Program-made: the position numbers and the translations under genes | Assembly: GCF_016918075.2 (NCBI RefSeq) | Contig: NZ_JAERPS020000007.1 | Location: 210,327 to 274,326, forward strand | DNA: 64,000 bases | Source: Rheinheimera maricola | GTDB taxonomy: Bacteria; Pseudomonadota; Gammaproteobacteria; Enterobacterales; Alteromonadaceae | Direction of reading: 5' to 3' | The notes under the pieces: generated by a model | Databases searched by the model: none | The model's input: the letters and a program-made list of their open reading frames with translations, nothing else | What the model was told of the DNA's origin: nothing | Part shown: piece by piece, positions 1 through 9,105 of the stretch | Numbering within the stretch: position 1 is the stretch's first letter | Layout of the letters: the number at the start of each line of letters is the position of its first letter

Positions 1-2468
1 TCGCTGGCAACCTGCGCTTTGGTGCGGCGCAGTATAAAAGGCGCAATGCGGGCTTTAAGGGCGTGAGCACGCTCAATATCGCCGTGCTTTTCTATCGGTT
101 TACGGTATACCTGATTAAAGTGGGCGTCATTGCCCAGTAAGCCCGGCAGCACAAAGTCGAAAATAGATTTAAGTTCACCAAGGTGATTTTCCAGCGGTGT
201 GCCAGACAGTGCCAGCTTAAAGTCGGCTTTTAGCAGGCGTACTGCTTTAGCCGCCTGGCTGCCAGCATTTTTAATGTGCTGGGCTTCATCGAGAATAACC
301 GCACTTAATGGCTGGCTTTGATAATACTTATGGTCGCGCACCACTAACGGGTAACTGGTAACAATGACATCATAATCGGCCAGGGTGTTAAACAACGGTT
401 GGCGCTTATTGCCATGAATTTGCAATACGCGCAGTTGCGGCGTAAAGCGCGCGGCCTCCGCCAGCCAGTTACCCAGTAAACTGGTTGGGCAAATGATCAG
501 TGCCGGCTGCTTAAGTTCGCCATGCTGTTTTTGCGCCAGCAGCAAGCTCAGTGTTTGCAGTGTTTTACCCAGGCCCATATCGTCGGCCAAAATGCCGCCT
601 AGGCCAAATTCGCGTAAAAAACGCAGCCAGCTTACGCCTTGTAATTGATAATCACGTAGCTGCGCCTGCAAGCCTTGTGGCACCTCGCAAGGGCTAATAC
701 CACTGAAGTTATGCAACAAGCTGCTTAAGCGCTGCATCCGTTGTGCATTCAAAAATTGAATATCTTTGGCTGTTTCTGGCGGCAGCAAGGCAGCTTTAAA
801 TGCGGGTAAGTCCAAACTGAATTGCGGTTTGTTTGGATTTAATAATTCGATAATGGTGTCAATAAATGGCTGGATAAGTGCCAGCGGTAACGCCAGCTTG
901 CCTTGCGGCAGCGATAACCAAATGGGTTTATCTGCATCGGGTAAACCGTGTTGGCGCAGCCATTGGCTGATTAGTGGCAGTAGCGGTACCTGAGTACCAT
1001 CAATATCTACCTGGATTGCCAGCGCAAAGCCACCTACGGCATTGTCCTGCACTTGTAGGTATGGGTTGCCACTTAGAATGTCCAGATTAAAGTTGTCGTC
1101 GCGTGCTATATGCCAACCTTGCTGCTCAAGTGCCGGCAATGCATCTAATAATGGTTGCCATAGCAGAGGGTTATCTGGCCCTTCACCCACGCCAAAAGCG
1201 CTGTGTTCCGTGTAGGGTGCTGGCAAAGCGGGCAGTTGCAATAGCTCTAACTGCAGTAGTTGCTCCAGCGCATCCGTTTCGCCAGCGCGGTCGCGTTTAA
1301 TAAACACGGTATTGCCATTATCGGTTAGTTCAGTTTGCGCCTGTTGCAAGTTAAGCGGCAACAGGTAAGCGCCGTACTGAAACTGCAATACGGCAGTGGG
1401 TTCGTTACGGCCGCGGGCCTTATGCGGCAGCATTTTTAATTGCAATACCGCTTTGGCGACAGTGGCTATTTGTTTAATACCGGCGGCACTGGGTAGTGGT
1501 AAGCTGGTTTGGCTAAACAGTTGCTGCAGACGGCTTAAACTGGGCGCCAGTGACTGCTGCGGAATAGGCGGCATTTTATTTAACAGTTTGAGCTGGGCGC
1601 TGTTTAGAGCCGTGTCCAATAGGCCAATCTGGTGGTAGCTGGTGTCGAGGTAACAAGGTGGGTCGGTGTATACCAGCTCAAAGTCACGGTCGCTGTCGTC
1701 CAGCTGCCAGTTTAACTGCTGGCCAGCTGCAGTGTCGAGCCAACTAAAGCTGAGAGAACGATTCGGCCCTTGCTCAACCGCATAGCGGGCTTCAGAGAAA
1801 AAGCAGCGGCCACTTTGCAGCAATTGTTGCAGCAGCTGGTAGCCCCAGTCGCCTTCTAGCACTGGCAAATCGCGTAGGCTTTGGGCGCGAAAATAACTTA
1901 GCAGGCGGTAATCTTGTTCGTCAATCCAATAAGGTATTGCAGGGCTAACCAGATCATACTTGCCTATGGCGACCCCTTTGGTATAACCCCCTTTTTTGCT
2001 GGCTCTTACCCGGCGTGGGCTAAGCTGCAAACCGGCCTGTCCGTACGACAGCAGATACAGCACAATATCTTTATCTTGCACGCTTGGCGTCAGTGACTGC
2101 TCTACCTGTTCAAACCATTGATTCAGCTGCCTTAACGGCTGTTGTTCCAATTGCAACTTGTGTTGCTGAAAATCGCGTTGCAAGCGCAGCAATACCGCCA
2201 ATACATGCTTGCAGTTAGCTCCCACCGGGCAGGTGCAGCGGTTTTGCATGCGCCAGCCATCGCTGCTGCGTTGCAAATTAATAAATTGCCGATACGGCGT
2301 GAAGGCTGCGCCCCATACCTGGGCGCTAATCTCGGAGAGATCACTGTTGTATTCCAGTTTGACGACTTTACCGGCTTGCAAGTAGGCTTGCGCCCGGTGA
2401 AAGGTCACTGCATCGAACCAGTGTTCCAGTTGCTGCTGACTAAGAGGAAATGCCGTGTCGGTTATCAT
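1..2468 (-). CDS. SNF2/SWI2 family DEAD/DEAH-box helicase with N-terminal SWIM zinc finger (5' part; C-terminus beyond window)
   Basis: I translated this frame from the ATG at 2468; it stays open to the window edge (about 822 codons), so the gene is cut there, not broken. The N-terminus carries a SWIM zinc finger (C78-x-C80 ... C86-x-H88). A long middle region follows, then the SNF2 ATPase core: Walker A LADDMGLGKT near residue 625, Walker B LDEAQ near 725 and the SGTPLENHLGEL motif near 755. The second helicase lobe lies off the window. SWIM-SNF2 proteins are ATP-driven DNA translocases thought to remodel protein-DNA complexes, often compared with RapA/HepA; the exact role of this subfamily is not established. 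The next gene downstream on the same strand cannot be seen. Confidence 0.93.
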   Translation of the reverse strand, partial: MITDTAFPLSQQQLEHWFDAVTFHRAQAYLQAGKVVKLEYNSDLSEISAQVWGAAFTPYRQFINLQRSSDGWRMQNRCTCPVGANCKHVLAVLLRLQRDFQQHKLQLEQQPLRQLNQWFEQVEQSLTPSVQDKDIVLYLLSYGQAGLQLSPRRVRASKKGGYTKGVAIGKYDLVSPAIPYWIDEQDYRLLSYFRAQSLRDLPVLEGDWGYQLLQQLLQSGRCFFSEARYAVEQGPNRSLSFSWLDTAAGQQLNWQLDDSDRDFELVYTDPPCYLDTSYHQIGLLDTALNSAQLKLLNKMPPIPQQSLAPSLSRLQQLFSQTSLPLPSAAGIKQIATVAKAVLQLKMLPHKARGRNEPTAVLQFQYGAYLLPLNLQQAQTELTDNGNTVFIKRDRAGETDALEQLLQLELLQLPALPAPYTEHSAFGVGEGPDNPLLWQPLLDALPALEQQGWHIARDDNFNLDILSGNPYLQVQDNAVGGFALAIQVDIDGTQVPLLPLISQWLRQHGLPDADKPIWLSLPQGKLALPLALIQPFIDTIIELLNPNKPQFSLDLPAFKAALLPPETAKDIQFLNAQRMQRLSSLLHNFSGISPCEVPQGLQAQLRDYQLQGVSWLRFLREFGLGGILADDMGLGKTLQTLSLLLAQKQHGELKQPALIICPTSLLGNWLAEAARFTPQLRVLQIHGNKRQPLFNTLADYDVIVTSYPLVVRDHKYYQSQPLSAVILDEAQHIKNAGSQAAKAVRLLKADFKLALSGTPLENHLGELKSIFDFVLPGLLGNDAHFNQVYRKPIEKHGDIERAHALKARIAPFILRRTKAQVAS

Positions 2469-2568
2469 AACGCCTGAGGGTTAAACACAAAGGCGTAATG
2501 CTACCGCAGTTTTGCCTTAAGCCAAATGCGGTAGCGTGAAATAAACAAAATTTGTCTAGTTTATCCGC

Positions 2569-3321
2569 TTAATCGTTAATTTTTACCGGACCGTTAATCG
2601 CATTCAGCTTTAAACCACCAGAGCCGCTGTCGAGAATGGTAAGGCCGCCGGCACCATCAACGTTAATATCGCCAGAGCCGTCATCAATAGTGACGATACC
2701 GCCCACCGCGCTGACGAAAATATCGCCTGAACCATCTTCTATCATGACATCAGCGGCAACCTGGCGGATAGTCAGATCACCGGAGCCATCGTCTACCGTT
2801 AGTTTGCCGCTAACCTGTTCAATCAGCAGATTGCCCGAACCATCTTCTACCTTTACATTAGCGCCGCCACTGATGCGTAAATCGCCGGATCCATCTACTA
2901 GCTGCAAATTGCCCTGCAGGCCAACGATTTCGCTGTCGCCGGAGCCGTCATCCAGCGTTAGGCCGAAGTGTGCAGGGACTTTAACAACCACGTCGATATA
3001 GGGGCTGTTGCCGTTATAAAAGTCTTTATCGAACCCGGCTTCTAATACCGCATTGTTGCCGCGGCTTGTCAGGCTCAGACGAATATCGTCAGCCCTGTAG
3101 TAATAAATGTTGGCGACCATTTCTATTTCGCTGCGGTCTGCCTCACCTATAATATCCAATTTTCCGGCGCCGGTGTCTGCCACCAGCTGGCTCAGATTGG
3201 CGGCATTGAGCGTCAGTTTACGCTCTTCATGCTGCATGTCGTTCGCATTACTGCTTCCAATATAGACAACACAACCACTAAGTAAGGTGGCAGCGGCAAT
3301 GCTAAGAAAGCGGGTTTTCAT
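2569..3321 (-). CDS. DUF4097-like repeat lipoprotein with tandem DGSGD motifs
   Basis: A 250-aa protein. The start at 3321 is preferred over an upstream one because it has an AAGGA ribosome site and gives a clean lipoprotein signal peptide ending in the lipobox LLSGC (Cys17). The mature part contains at least six copies of a DGSGD/N motif about 19-21 residues apart (for example LDDGSGDSEI, VEDGSGNLLI, IEDGSGDIFV). This predicts a right-handed beta-solenoid with aligned Asp/Gly turns. The layout resembles the DUF4097/DUF2807 'putative auto-transporter adhesin' fold. The protein is probably anchored in the outer or inner membrane facing the periplasm. No partner gene is evident; it stands alone with about 280 bases of upstream sequence. 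Its function is not known. Confidence 0.85.
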   Translation of the reverse strand: MKTRFLSIAAATLLSGCVVYIGSSNANDMQHEERKLTLNAANLSQLVADTGAGKLDIIGEADRSEIEMVANIYYYRADDIRLSLTSRGNNAVLEAGFDKDFYNGNSPYIDVVVKVPAHFGLTLDDGSGDSEIVGLQGNLQLVDGSGDLRISGGANVKVEDGSGNLLIEQVSGKLTVDDGSGDLTIRQVAADVMIEDGSGDIFVSAVGGIVTIDDGSGDINVDGAGGLTILDSGSGGLKLNAINGPVKIND

Positions 3322-3600
3322 AAAAAGTCCTTCTAAGTTGTTTATTCGACATAATATCAGCTGCTGATTTAGCAAATTCAATGCCGTTTATTATAGTCTT
3401 TTAATATCAATAACATATAAATTTTTTTCTGGCTGGTGTTGGCAAAATCACTATTAGCTGGGGTTTTTAACCAACACTGGTGGTTGTTTTAACTGTTGGT
3501 GACAGAATTGGAGGCCTAGGCAAAAGCCAGCTATGTTTAAGCGGTAATTGGCTGGTGTATGAAATACTAGGGCATCTTACCCGGATAAGGACTAAGCAGA

Positions 3601-4167
3601 ATGATAAAAAAAATAGTGCTGTTTGTTGTGCTCCTATTGGCCGTGCCATTGTTGGCCGCCTTGTTTATTAAACAGGATTACCAGGTAAAGGCTGCTGTTG
3701 TAATTAATCAGCCAAAGCTGCTGGTGTTTGACTATATTCGGTTTCTAACTAATCAGGACAACTTTAGTGTCTGGGCGGCAATGGACCCTAACATGCAAAA
3801 GACATCGCAAGGTGTCGATGGCACCATTGGCTATATTGCTGGCTGGCATAGCGAAAACACGGATGTTGGCACCGGTGAGCAGGAGATCATCGCCATAACC
3901 GAAGGCGAGCGGATTGACTTCGAGCTGCGTTTTTATCAGCCGTTTTCAGCAGTATCCCCAGCCTATATGCAAACTGAAGCGCTGACTGAGCAACAAACCC
4001 GCGTAACCTGGGGTTTTGCCGGCCATATGCCGTATCCAATGAACCTGATGTTAGTGTTTATGGATGTCGAGGGTATGATTGCGGCCGATTTGCAGCAGGG
4101 CTTGGATAATTTGAAACTGATATTGGAAACGCAGCCGGCCGAACCCGCCGAATTACCTGCTAGCTAA
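3601..4167 (+). CDS. SRPBCC-fold (polyketide cyclase/dehydrase-like) protein with N-terminal membrane anchor
   Basis: A 188-aa protein preceded by a good ribosome site (GGATAAGGAC). Residues 1-25 form a single hydrophobic segment. The pattern after it, a KAAVVINQPKLLVFDYI strand-helix followed by alternating strands and a long C-terminal helix, is that of the START-like SRPBCC superfamily, which binds hydrophobic ligands in a deep cavity. Many homologues of this size are annotated only as SRPBCC family proteins. The gene converges with the envelope operon at 4170-8922, with 2 bases between the stops, so shared function is not implied. The ligand is unknown. Confidence 0.8.
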   Translation: MIKKIVLFVVLLLAVPLLAALFIKQDYQVKAAVVINQPKLLVFDYIRFLTNQDNFSVWAAMDPNMQKTSQGVDGTIGYIAGWHSENTDVGTGEQEIIAITEGERIDFELRFYQPFSAVSPAYMQTEALTEQQTRVTWGFAGHMPYPMNLMLVFMDVEGMIAADLQQGLDNLKLILETQPAEPAELPAS

Positions 4168-4169
4168 TG

Positions 4170-5834
4170 CTAGAAATAGTAATCCAGGCTCAGCTGAACA
4201 AAGTCATCACGGCGGATATAGTATAAAGGTTCCGCTGTGTGCTGGCTGCGGAAGAACCAGGCATCCAACTGCAGGCGTAAATTGTTACTTAAACGCGTTG
4301 ATGCTTCCAGCTTGCCACTTTGACTGCCGCTATGATCTAAATCTTGCACTATACCGAGCAGAAGCTCGGTCCCGGCGGCATCATTGGCGGCAAAACGGCC
4401 TCCAACAAACACATCGTTCTGGCCTGGTACCGGCGCATAGCGACCACGGCTGTCGTACTGATATTCAGCTATCCAGCCTAAGTCCCAATCACTGTCAAAC
4501 AGGCCGACCTGAGTATACTCAAAGCCCAGTGTGGCGGCGGCAAAATCATCTATGCGTGTTTTGCGGTACAGGCTTTCTAACTTCCAAATCCAGCTACCAC
4601 TAATAAGTTGGCCTTCAATACCCAGCTGTTGCATCTGCAAATATAGCGGTTCTAGCTTGCCTTCAGCTGTGGAGTTAAACATTGGGTCGCGGTTATTACC
4701 TTCAAAATAGCTTAAGGCAATGTCGATAGCCCCGAACTGGCGGCTCCAGCGCAAGGCAAAATCCAGGTTGTTTTGCTGCTGTGCCGACTCATAAAGTGGA
4801 TGTGTTGTGTCTACTGGCAAGGGCAGTCGCAAGCGGCCATCAATACCGGCAAAGGTACGTTCGCGAAAGTAGGGTAACAAATACAGCGAAAAGGTACCGC
4901 CATCGCCGTATAGGTTCCAGTTTAGCATTGGCTGACCGAGTTTGGCTTCACCGTCGACACTGGCGACCAGATCGGTCTGGTTTATTACATCGACCAGGTG
5001 TTGTGATTCAGTTACGCCCCAAAACACAATATCTACGCCGGCTTTAATGTCAAAACCGCTGCCGGCGTATTGCCAATAAGCCTGGCGTAGGTCAATTAAA
5101 TTACGCTCGTTATCACGTTGGTCCCAACGCACAAAAGGTTGCAACACCACCTGGTGCGCGCGGTTATCGCTTTGCCAGGCCCATTCTGCAGTTAATTCGG
5201 CACTGCTATGCTTGCTGGCTTGCTGTTGCAGACCAGACTGTGGATAGTAACGCTGTTGTAATGTCAGGCTGTAATCGGCACTGAGGTTTTCTGTCCAGCT
5301 GGACGGGCGCTGTGCATCGTGCACCGGCGGCGTGTTTGTTGCAGCAAGGCTGCCTGCAACCCTGGCATGTTGCATCGCCTGGTCGGTTACTGGTGGCGGT
5401 GAAGTAGTTTCTGTCGGGGCATCAGCCGGCATTTGCACTACGTTAGTTGCAGCAGGGGTGAGTAGATTGGCGGGCTCAGCTAAAGGGCTGGGAGTTGTTT
5501 GCGCGACAGCCTGAGGCTGCAATGGTTTGCGGGTTATAGCCTGATAATACCATTGCCTGGTCGTGCTGACCGGTGTCGCCAGCATTTGTGCCCTAGCGGG
5601 GATCTGTAACTGGCTGCCCTCTAGTAAGTAATTGATATCATTGTCTCTAAACGCGCCCGGGTTGGCTTGCCACAGAGCATAAACCACCTGCACCATTGCA
5701 ACCTCGTTATCTGGCCGCGCTGCTGTAGCTAGCTTCCATAAGGTGTCAGAAGGCTGCACCGGCCCAAGCTGAGCTGCCCAGCTGCTTGCCAGCGGGCTGC
5801 ATATCAGTAATACCGCGCTGATCAGACGTTGCAT
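4170..5834 (-). CDS. Outer-membrane beta-barrel protein with N-terminal FimV-core/LysM-like domain
   Basis: A 554-aa protein. I chose the ATG at 5834; an alternative ATG three codons upstream (5843) has no spacing to the GGATG ribosome site. After a signal peptide (residues 1-20), residues about 21-80 (GPVQPSDTLWKLA ... ANPGAFRDNDINYL ... LQIPA) match the FimV core, normally found at the N-terminus of the polar hub protein FimV and related to LysM. A Pro/Ala/Thr-rich linker follows to about residue 170. The rest has alternating strands and ends in Tyr-Tyr-Phe, the outer-membrane barrel signature. It is the last gene of the RND / LolA-like / barrel operon (15-base gap). The arrangement suggests an exported-lipid or lipoprotein conduit, with the barrel as outer-membrane partner. 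The substrate is unknown. Confidence 0.82.
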   Translation of the reverse strand: MQRLISAVLLICSPLASSWAAQLGPVQPSDTLWKLATAARPDNEVAMVQVVYALWQANPGAFRDNDINYLLEGSQLQIPARAQMLATPVSTTRQWYYQAITRKPLQPQAVAQTTPSPLAEPANLLTPAATNVVQMPADAPTETTSPPPVTDQAMQHARVAGSLAATNTPPVHDAQRPSSWTENLSADYSLTLQQRYYPQSGLQQQASKHSSAELTAEWAWQSDNRAHQVVLQPFVRWDQRDNERNLIDLRQAYWQYAGSGFDIKAGVDIVFWGVTESQHLVDVINQTDLVASVDGEAKLGQPMLNWNLYGDGGTFSLYLLPYFRERTFAGIDGRLRLPLPVDTTHPLYESAQQQNNLDFALRWSRQFGAIDIALSYFEGNNRDPMFNSTAEGKLEPLYLQMQQLGIEGQLISGSWIWKLESLYRKTRIDDFAAATLGFEYTQVGLFDSDWDLGWIAEYQYDSRGRYAPVPGQNDVFVGGRFAANDAAGTELLLGIVQDLDHSGSQSGKLEASTRLSNNLRLQLDAWFFRSQHTAEPLYYIRRDDFVQLSLDYYF

Positions 5835-5849
5835 AACATACATCCAGCT

Positions 5850-6635
5850 TTAGCGTACACGTTGTAGCGCATTGGTGTCGAAATCTGCTGCAGTGCGGCC
5901 GGTATTAAAGCTAATGTCGTGGATTAGCAGGTCGGTACTTTTGCCGGTTTGATGGTTTTGCATAGTGAGCTTGTGCGGCCGCCAGAACTTATCCAGGTAC
6001 AGTTTATAATCGTGCAGCGTCAGAGTTTTTAATAGTGCGGCTTTACGATCGTAATACTCGGCCTTGTGCAGCCGATAATGTTGTTGGTCAACCCAAACGA
6101 TGGTTTTGCTGTAACCAGAAAATTCGTCGGTGGGTGTCTGTTGCAGCACAAAACAGCTTTGCTCCGCACAGGCGCCATCGCGTAGATACTCAAAGCGGTA
6201 TTTTTCTATTTCAAATGAGCTTAAATCCTCGTAGGCAAATTCACTACCCATAAACGGGCCGGATTTGTTGCGCGATGCTATGCGTTTTACCCGCTTAATT
6301 GCTGGCAGATACAACCATTGGTCATCTTCAGCGGTTGGATGCGAATGATTTAAAAACGCGGTACCGCGCACGTCGCGTGGCTCATCAAAAATGGTTAAGC
6401 CTTTATCGCCGTCGCCTTGTACTTCCAATGCCGCAGTGCGGATCTCGCGTCGGCTTTCGTCGCCGTTAGCATTGCGCAATACCATAGTAGTACGGCTTTC
6501 ACTATCGCCCCAGCCAGCATCGCGGGCTTTGCGCTCTTTAGCAATCGTCAGGCCCTTTACTTCATCGGCAGCACCAGTGCCGCTAAATAGCAGGGCCGTA
6601 ACGCTTAGCAGTACAGTGCAGAGTAATCTAGGCAT
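5850..6635 (-). CDS. Outer membrane lipoprotein-sorting (LolA-like) protein
   Basis: A 261-aa protein. Starting at 6635 gives a signal peptide (MPRLLCTVLLSVTALLFSG) and an AAGGAAAG ribosome site. The start lies inside the last codons of the RND gene (8-base overlap), so translation is probably coupled. Motifs such as RDVRGTAFL, DQWLYLPAIKRVKRI, FMGSEFAYEDL and a late KTLTLHDYKL strand are typical of the LolA-like family seen beside MMPL/RND exporters, which forms an open half-barrel that carries lipids through the periplasm. The inferred role is to shuttle the cargo of the RND protein toward the outer-membrane protein encoded next. Confidence 0.87.
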   Translation of the reverse strand: MPRLLCTVLLSVTALLFSGTGAADEVKGLTIAKERKARDAGWGDSESRTTMVLRNANGDESRREIRTAALEVQGDGDKGLTIFDEPRDVRGTAFLNHSHPTAEDDQWLYLPAIKRVKRIASRNKSGPFMGSEFAYEDLSSFEIEKYRFEYLRDGACAEQSCFVLQQTPTDEFSGYSKTIVWVDQQHYRLHKAEYYDRKAALLKTLTLHDYKLYLDKFWRPHKLTMQNHQTGKSTDLLIHDISFNTGRTAADFDTNALQRVR

Positions 6636-8922
6636 CCGTTTTACTTTCCTTGGTATCAAATTTCAGTAAAAACGCCGGCAAGAATAAAAAGTCGATTACC
6701 AGCGCGGTAAGAATAATAATAGCCGTTAATAGCCCCATGTCCGAATTTAACCGGAAACCGGATAGCATCAGCACGCTAAAACCAATTGCCAGTACAGCGG
6801 TGGTTATCCATAGCGCCCGGCCAACGCTGTGAAAGGCATAGCGCACAGCGGCTTCAGCATTACGGCCCTCGTGCCTGGCGTGTTGATATTTCGCCAGAAA
6901 ATGCACGGTGTCATCAACAATAATACCCAGGCTGATACCGGCGACTACCGACAAACCCAGATTAATTTCACCACTGTACAAACCCCAGATGCCAAAGCCA
7001 ATCGCCGCTGGCGCAATATTGGGCAGCAAGCTGATTAGCCCCATGCGCCACGAACGCAGGCTAAATACCAGTAACAGCGAAATAAGCACTAAAGCCAGCG
7101 GCAGGGTCTGCAGCATAGAGGCCATATTGCGTTCGCCAATATGGGCAAACATTAACGCGGTGCTGGCAGCCGCTGCGGCATACTGAGGATACTGGCTGGC
7201 CAGATAACCCAGGGCTTTTTGCTCAAAAGCGGTAATCTCTTTACTGCCCATATTCTGTAAAGATGCCGTAATACGGCTGGCACTTTTATCCAGGTTAAGC
7301 TGATTGTTTAAGTCCAGACCATAGGGCAGCGACATCTCGTACATTAACAGATACTGCGCCGCCTCGTCTTGCTGCTGCGGTACGCGGTAGTACGCCGGGT
7401 CGTCGCCGTGCATATTTTTGTTTAACCGTTTAAACACATCGCTGATGCTATTAACGTGTGTCACTTCGGGTTGCTGGCGCAGCCACTGGCTAAAGGTTTC
7501 TATTGCAGTAATAAATTCCGGCTGGTTTACGCCACTGCTTTGGCCACTTTGCAGCACAAAATCCATCGACATAGAAGCCGCTAGATTTTGATCGAGAAAA
7601 TCCATCGCCTGACGAAACTCGGTTTTTGGTGAGAAGTACTTTACCGCCTCATCATTCACTTTATTCAGGCTGATAAAGCTGGCAAAACCCACCATTAACA
7701 ACAGCGTCACCGGCAGCAGTAAACGGTGGCGCGCAATAACAAAGTTGGCCATTTTGTCCATCGCGTTGCTACTATGCTGCTGCGCTTTACCCGGGCGTAA
7801 GGGTAATACCGCCAGCAATGCCGGCAGCGTAACAATGCTAAATAAGCAGGCGAGCATCACTCCAACAGCAGTCATATTGCCCAGGTCGGCTAAAATCGGT
7901 ACTTCTGAAAAGTTAAGCGTTAAAAAACCGATAGCAGTCGTCGCGCTGGTAATAAATACCGGCATGACATTGCGCTGCATACTGTAAACGATGGCGCTGG
8001 TTTTATCATCGCCACGGTTCAGCGCAAATTGCATGGAGGCAATGACATGCACGCCGTCTGCCACCGCCAATGTCATTAAAATGGTGGGTACATTAACGGT
8101 AGCGGTGCTAAGAAAAATACCGGCCCAGCCAGCTAAGCCCAAAGCACTGCTGATGGTAATAATAATAATAATAACCGTGGCCAGGGCGCCAAGTACTGAA
8201 CGCAGTAGCAGTGCCAGCATTAACACAATAACGGCAAACATTACTGGGATCAGAGTTTGCGCATCGTGTTCAGCTTCGTAAGCAAAGGAGTGGTTCATGG
8301 CAATAACACCTGCCAGATGAAACTCAACATCCGGATAGCGCTGGCTGAAGTCAGCTTTTAGTTGCTGAGCAAAACCAAAGGCATCGAAGACTTCTTTATT
8401 TTTATCTAATTCTGGCAACTGCACAGTAATATTGATCGCAGCCACCGCGCCGGATGCGGAAACCAACCGGTTTAATAGTGCCGGTTCAGCTAAGGCCACC
8501 GCGCGGATTTTCGCCACCTTGTTACTGTCCAGCAAGCTAGTATCCAGCAGTAGGTCTTCTACCAATAAATCGTCAGCCTCGGCCTCTGTGTGTTGGAAGT
8601 TACTTATTGAGTCGACCCGAATAGAGTAGGGCGTTTGCCAGGCGGCATCGGTGAGTTGCTTTATCAGTGTCAGGTTCGCCACGCTGAAAATTGCACCGTC
8701 TTTTGGTGCAACGCCAATAAGAATGTTATCGCTTTTATTAAATTCATCCTGCATTTGCTCAAAGGCCAGCAATTGCGGGTTGTCGTCGGCAAAAAATACC
8801 CGGTAGTCACCACGAAAATATAGCTTGCTAAGGCCGGCACTCATCAGCACCACTAGCAACAAGGTGCTAAGCAATACCTGCCACGGATGTTTCAACACCC
8901 AGTTAAGCCAAAGCTGCTTCAT
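6628..8922 (-). CDS. RND superfamily (MMPL-type) exporter
   Basis: A 764-aa inner-membrane protein with a GGAGAG ribosome site before the ATG. One membrane helix near residues 13-33 is followed by a periplasmic loop (to about 215) and five helices. A second loop and helix set follow. This is the 12-helix duplicated layout of the MMPL/RND superfamily. Recognisable elements include GDYRVFFADDNPQL after TM1 and the paired TM4 regions VADGVHVIASM and IIVDDTVHFLAKY, whose acidic residues form the proton relay. There is no membrane-fusion partner of the AcrA type. The gene leads an operon with a LolA-like protein and a barrel, so export of a lipid or hydrophobic molecule is more likely than drug efflux. 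It is divergent from comM. Confidence 0.93.
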   Translation of the reverse strand: MKQLWLNWVLKHPWQVLLSTLLLVVLMSAGLSKLYFRGDYRVFFADDNPQLLAFEQMQDEFNKSDNILIGVAPKDGAIFSVANLTLIKQLTDAAWQTPYSIRVDSISNFQHTEAEADDLLVEDLLLDTSLLDSNKVAKIRAVALAEPALLNRLVSASGAVAAINITVQLPELDKNKEVFDAFGFAQQLKADFSQRYPDVEFHLAGVIAMNHSFAYEAEHDAQTLIPVMFAVIVLMLALLLRSVLGALATVIIIIITISSALGLAGWAGIFLSTATVNVPTILMTLAVADGVHVIASMQFALNRGDDKTSAIVYSMQRNVMPVFITSATTAIGFLTLNFSEVPILADLGNMTAVGVMLACLFSIVTLPALLAVLPLRPGKAQQHSSNAMDKMANFVIARHRLLLPVTLLLMVGFASFISLNKVNDEAVKYFSPKTEFRQAMDFLDQNLAASMSMDFVLQSGQSSGVNQPEFITAIETFSQWLRQQPEVTHVNSISDVFKRLNKNMHGDDPAYYRVPQQQDEAAQYLLMYEMSLPYGLDLNNQLNLDKSASRITASLQNMGSKEITAFEQKALGYLASQYPQYAAAAASTALMFAHIGERNMASMLQTLPLALVLISLLLVFSLRSWRMGLISLLPNIAPAAIGFGIWGLYSGEINLGLSVVAGISLGIIVDDTVHFLAKYQHARHEGRNAEAAVRYAFHSVGRALWITTAVLAIGFSVLMLSGFRLNSDMGLLTAIIILTALVIDFLFLPAFLLKFDTKESKTDA

Positions 8923-9105
8923 GTATTACTCTCCAGGCTAATTATTCAATCTGACCAACAGCTTGCATCCTTTATCGCATGGCTGCTGCGGTGTTAGTCA
9001 GTTTAGCTGATTTCACTGTCGGCTTAGCATAATATTTAATCTTGCTTAAATGTAACACTGTGCTAAACATTAATTTATCTTTTATTTTCACTCACAGGAG
9101 ACAGG

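Noticed and set aside
2636..3001. Long plus-strand open frame antisense to the DGSGD lipoprotein
   Set aside because: It mirrors the repeats of the real gene (Pro-Glu-Pro-Ser-Ser repeats), has no ribosome site and no recognisable protein character.
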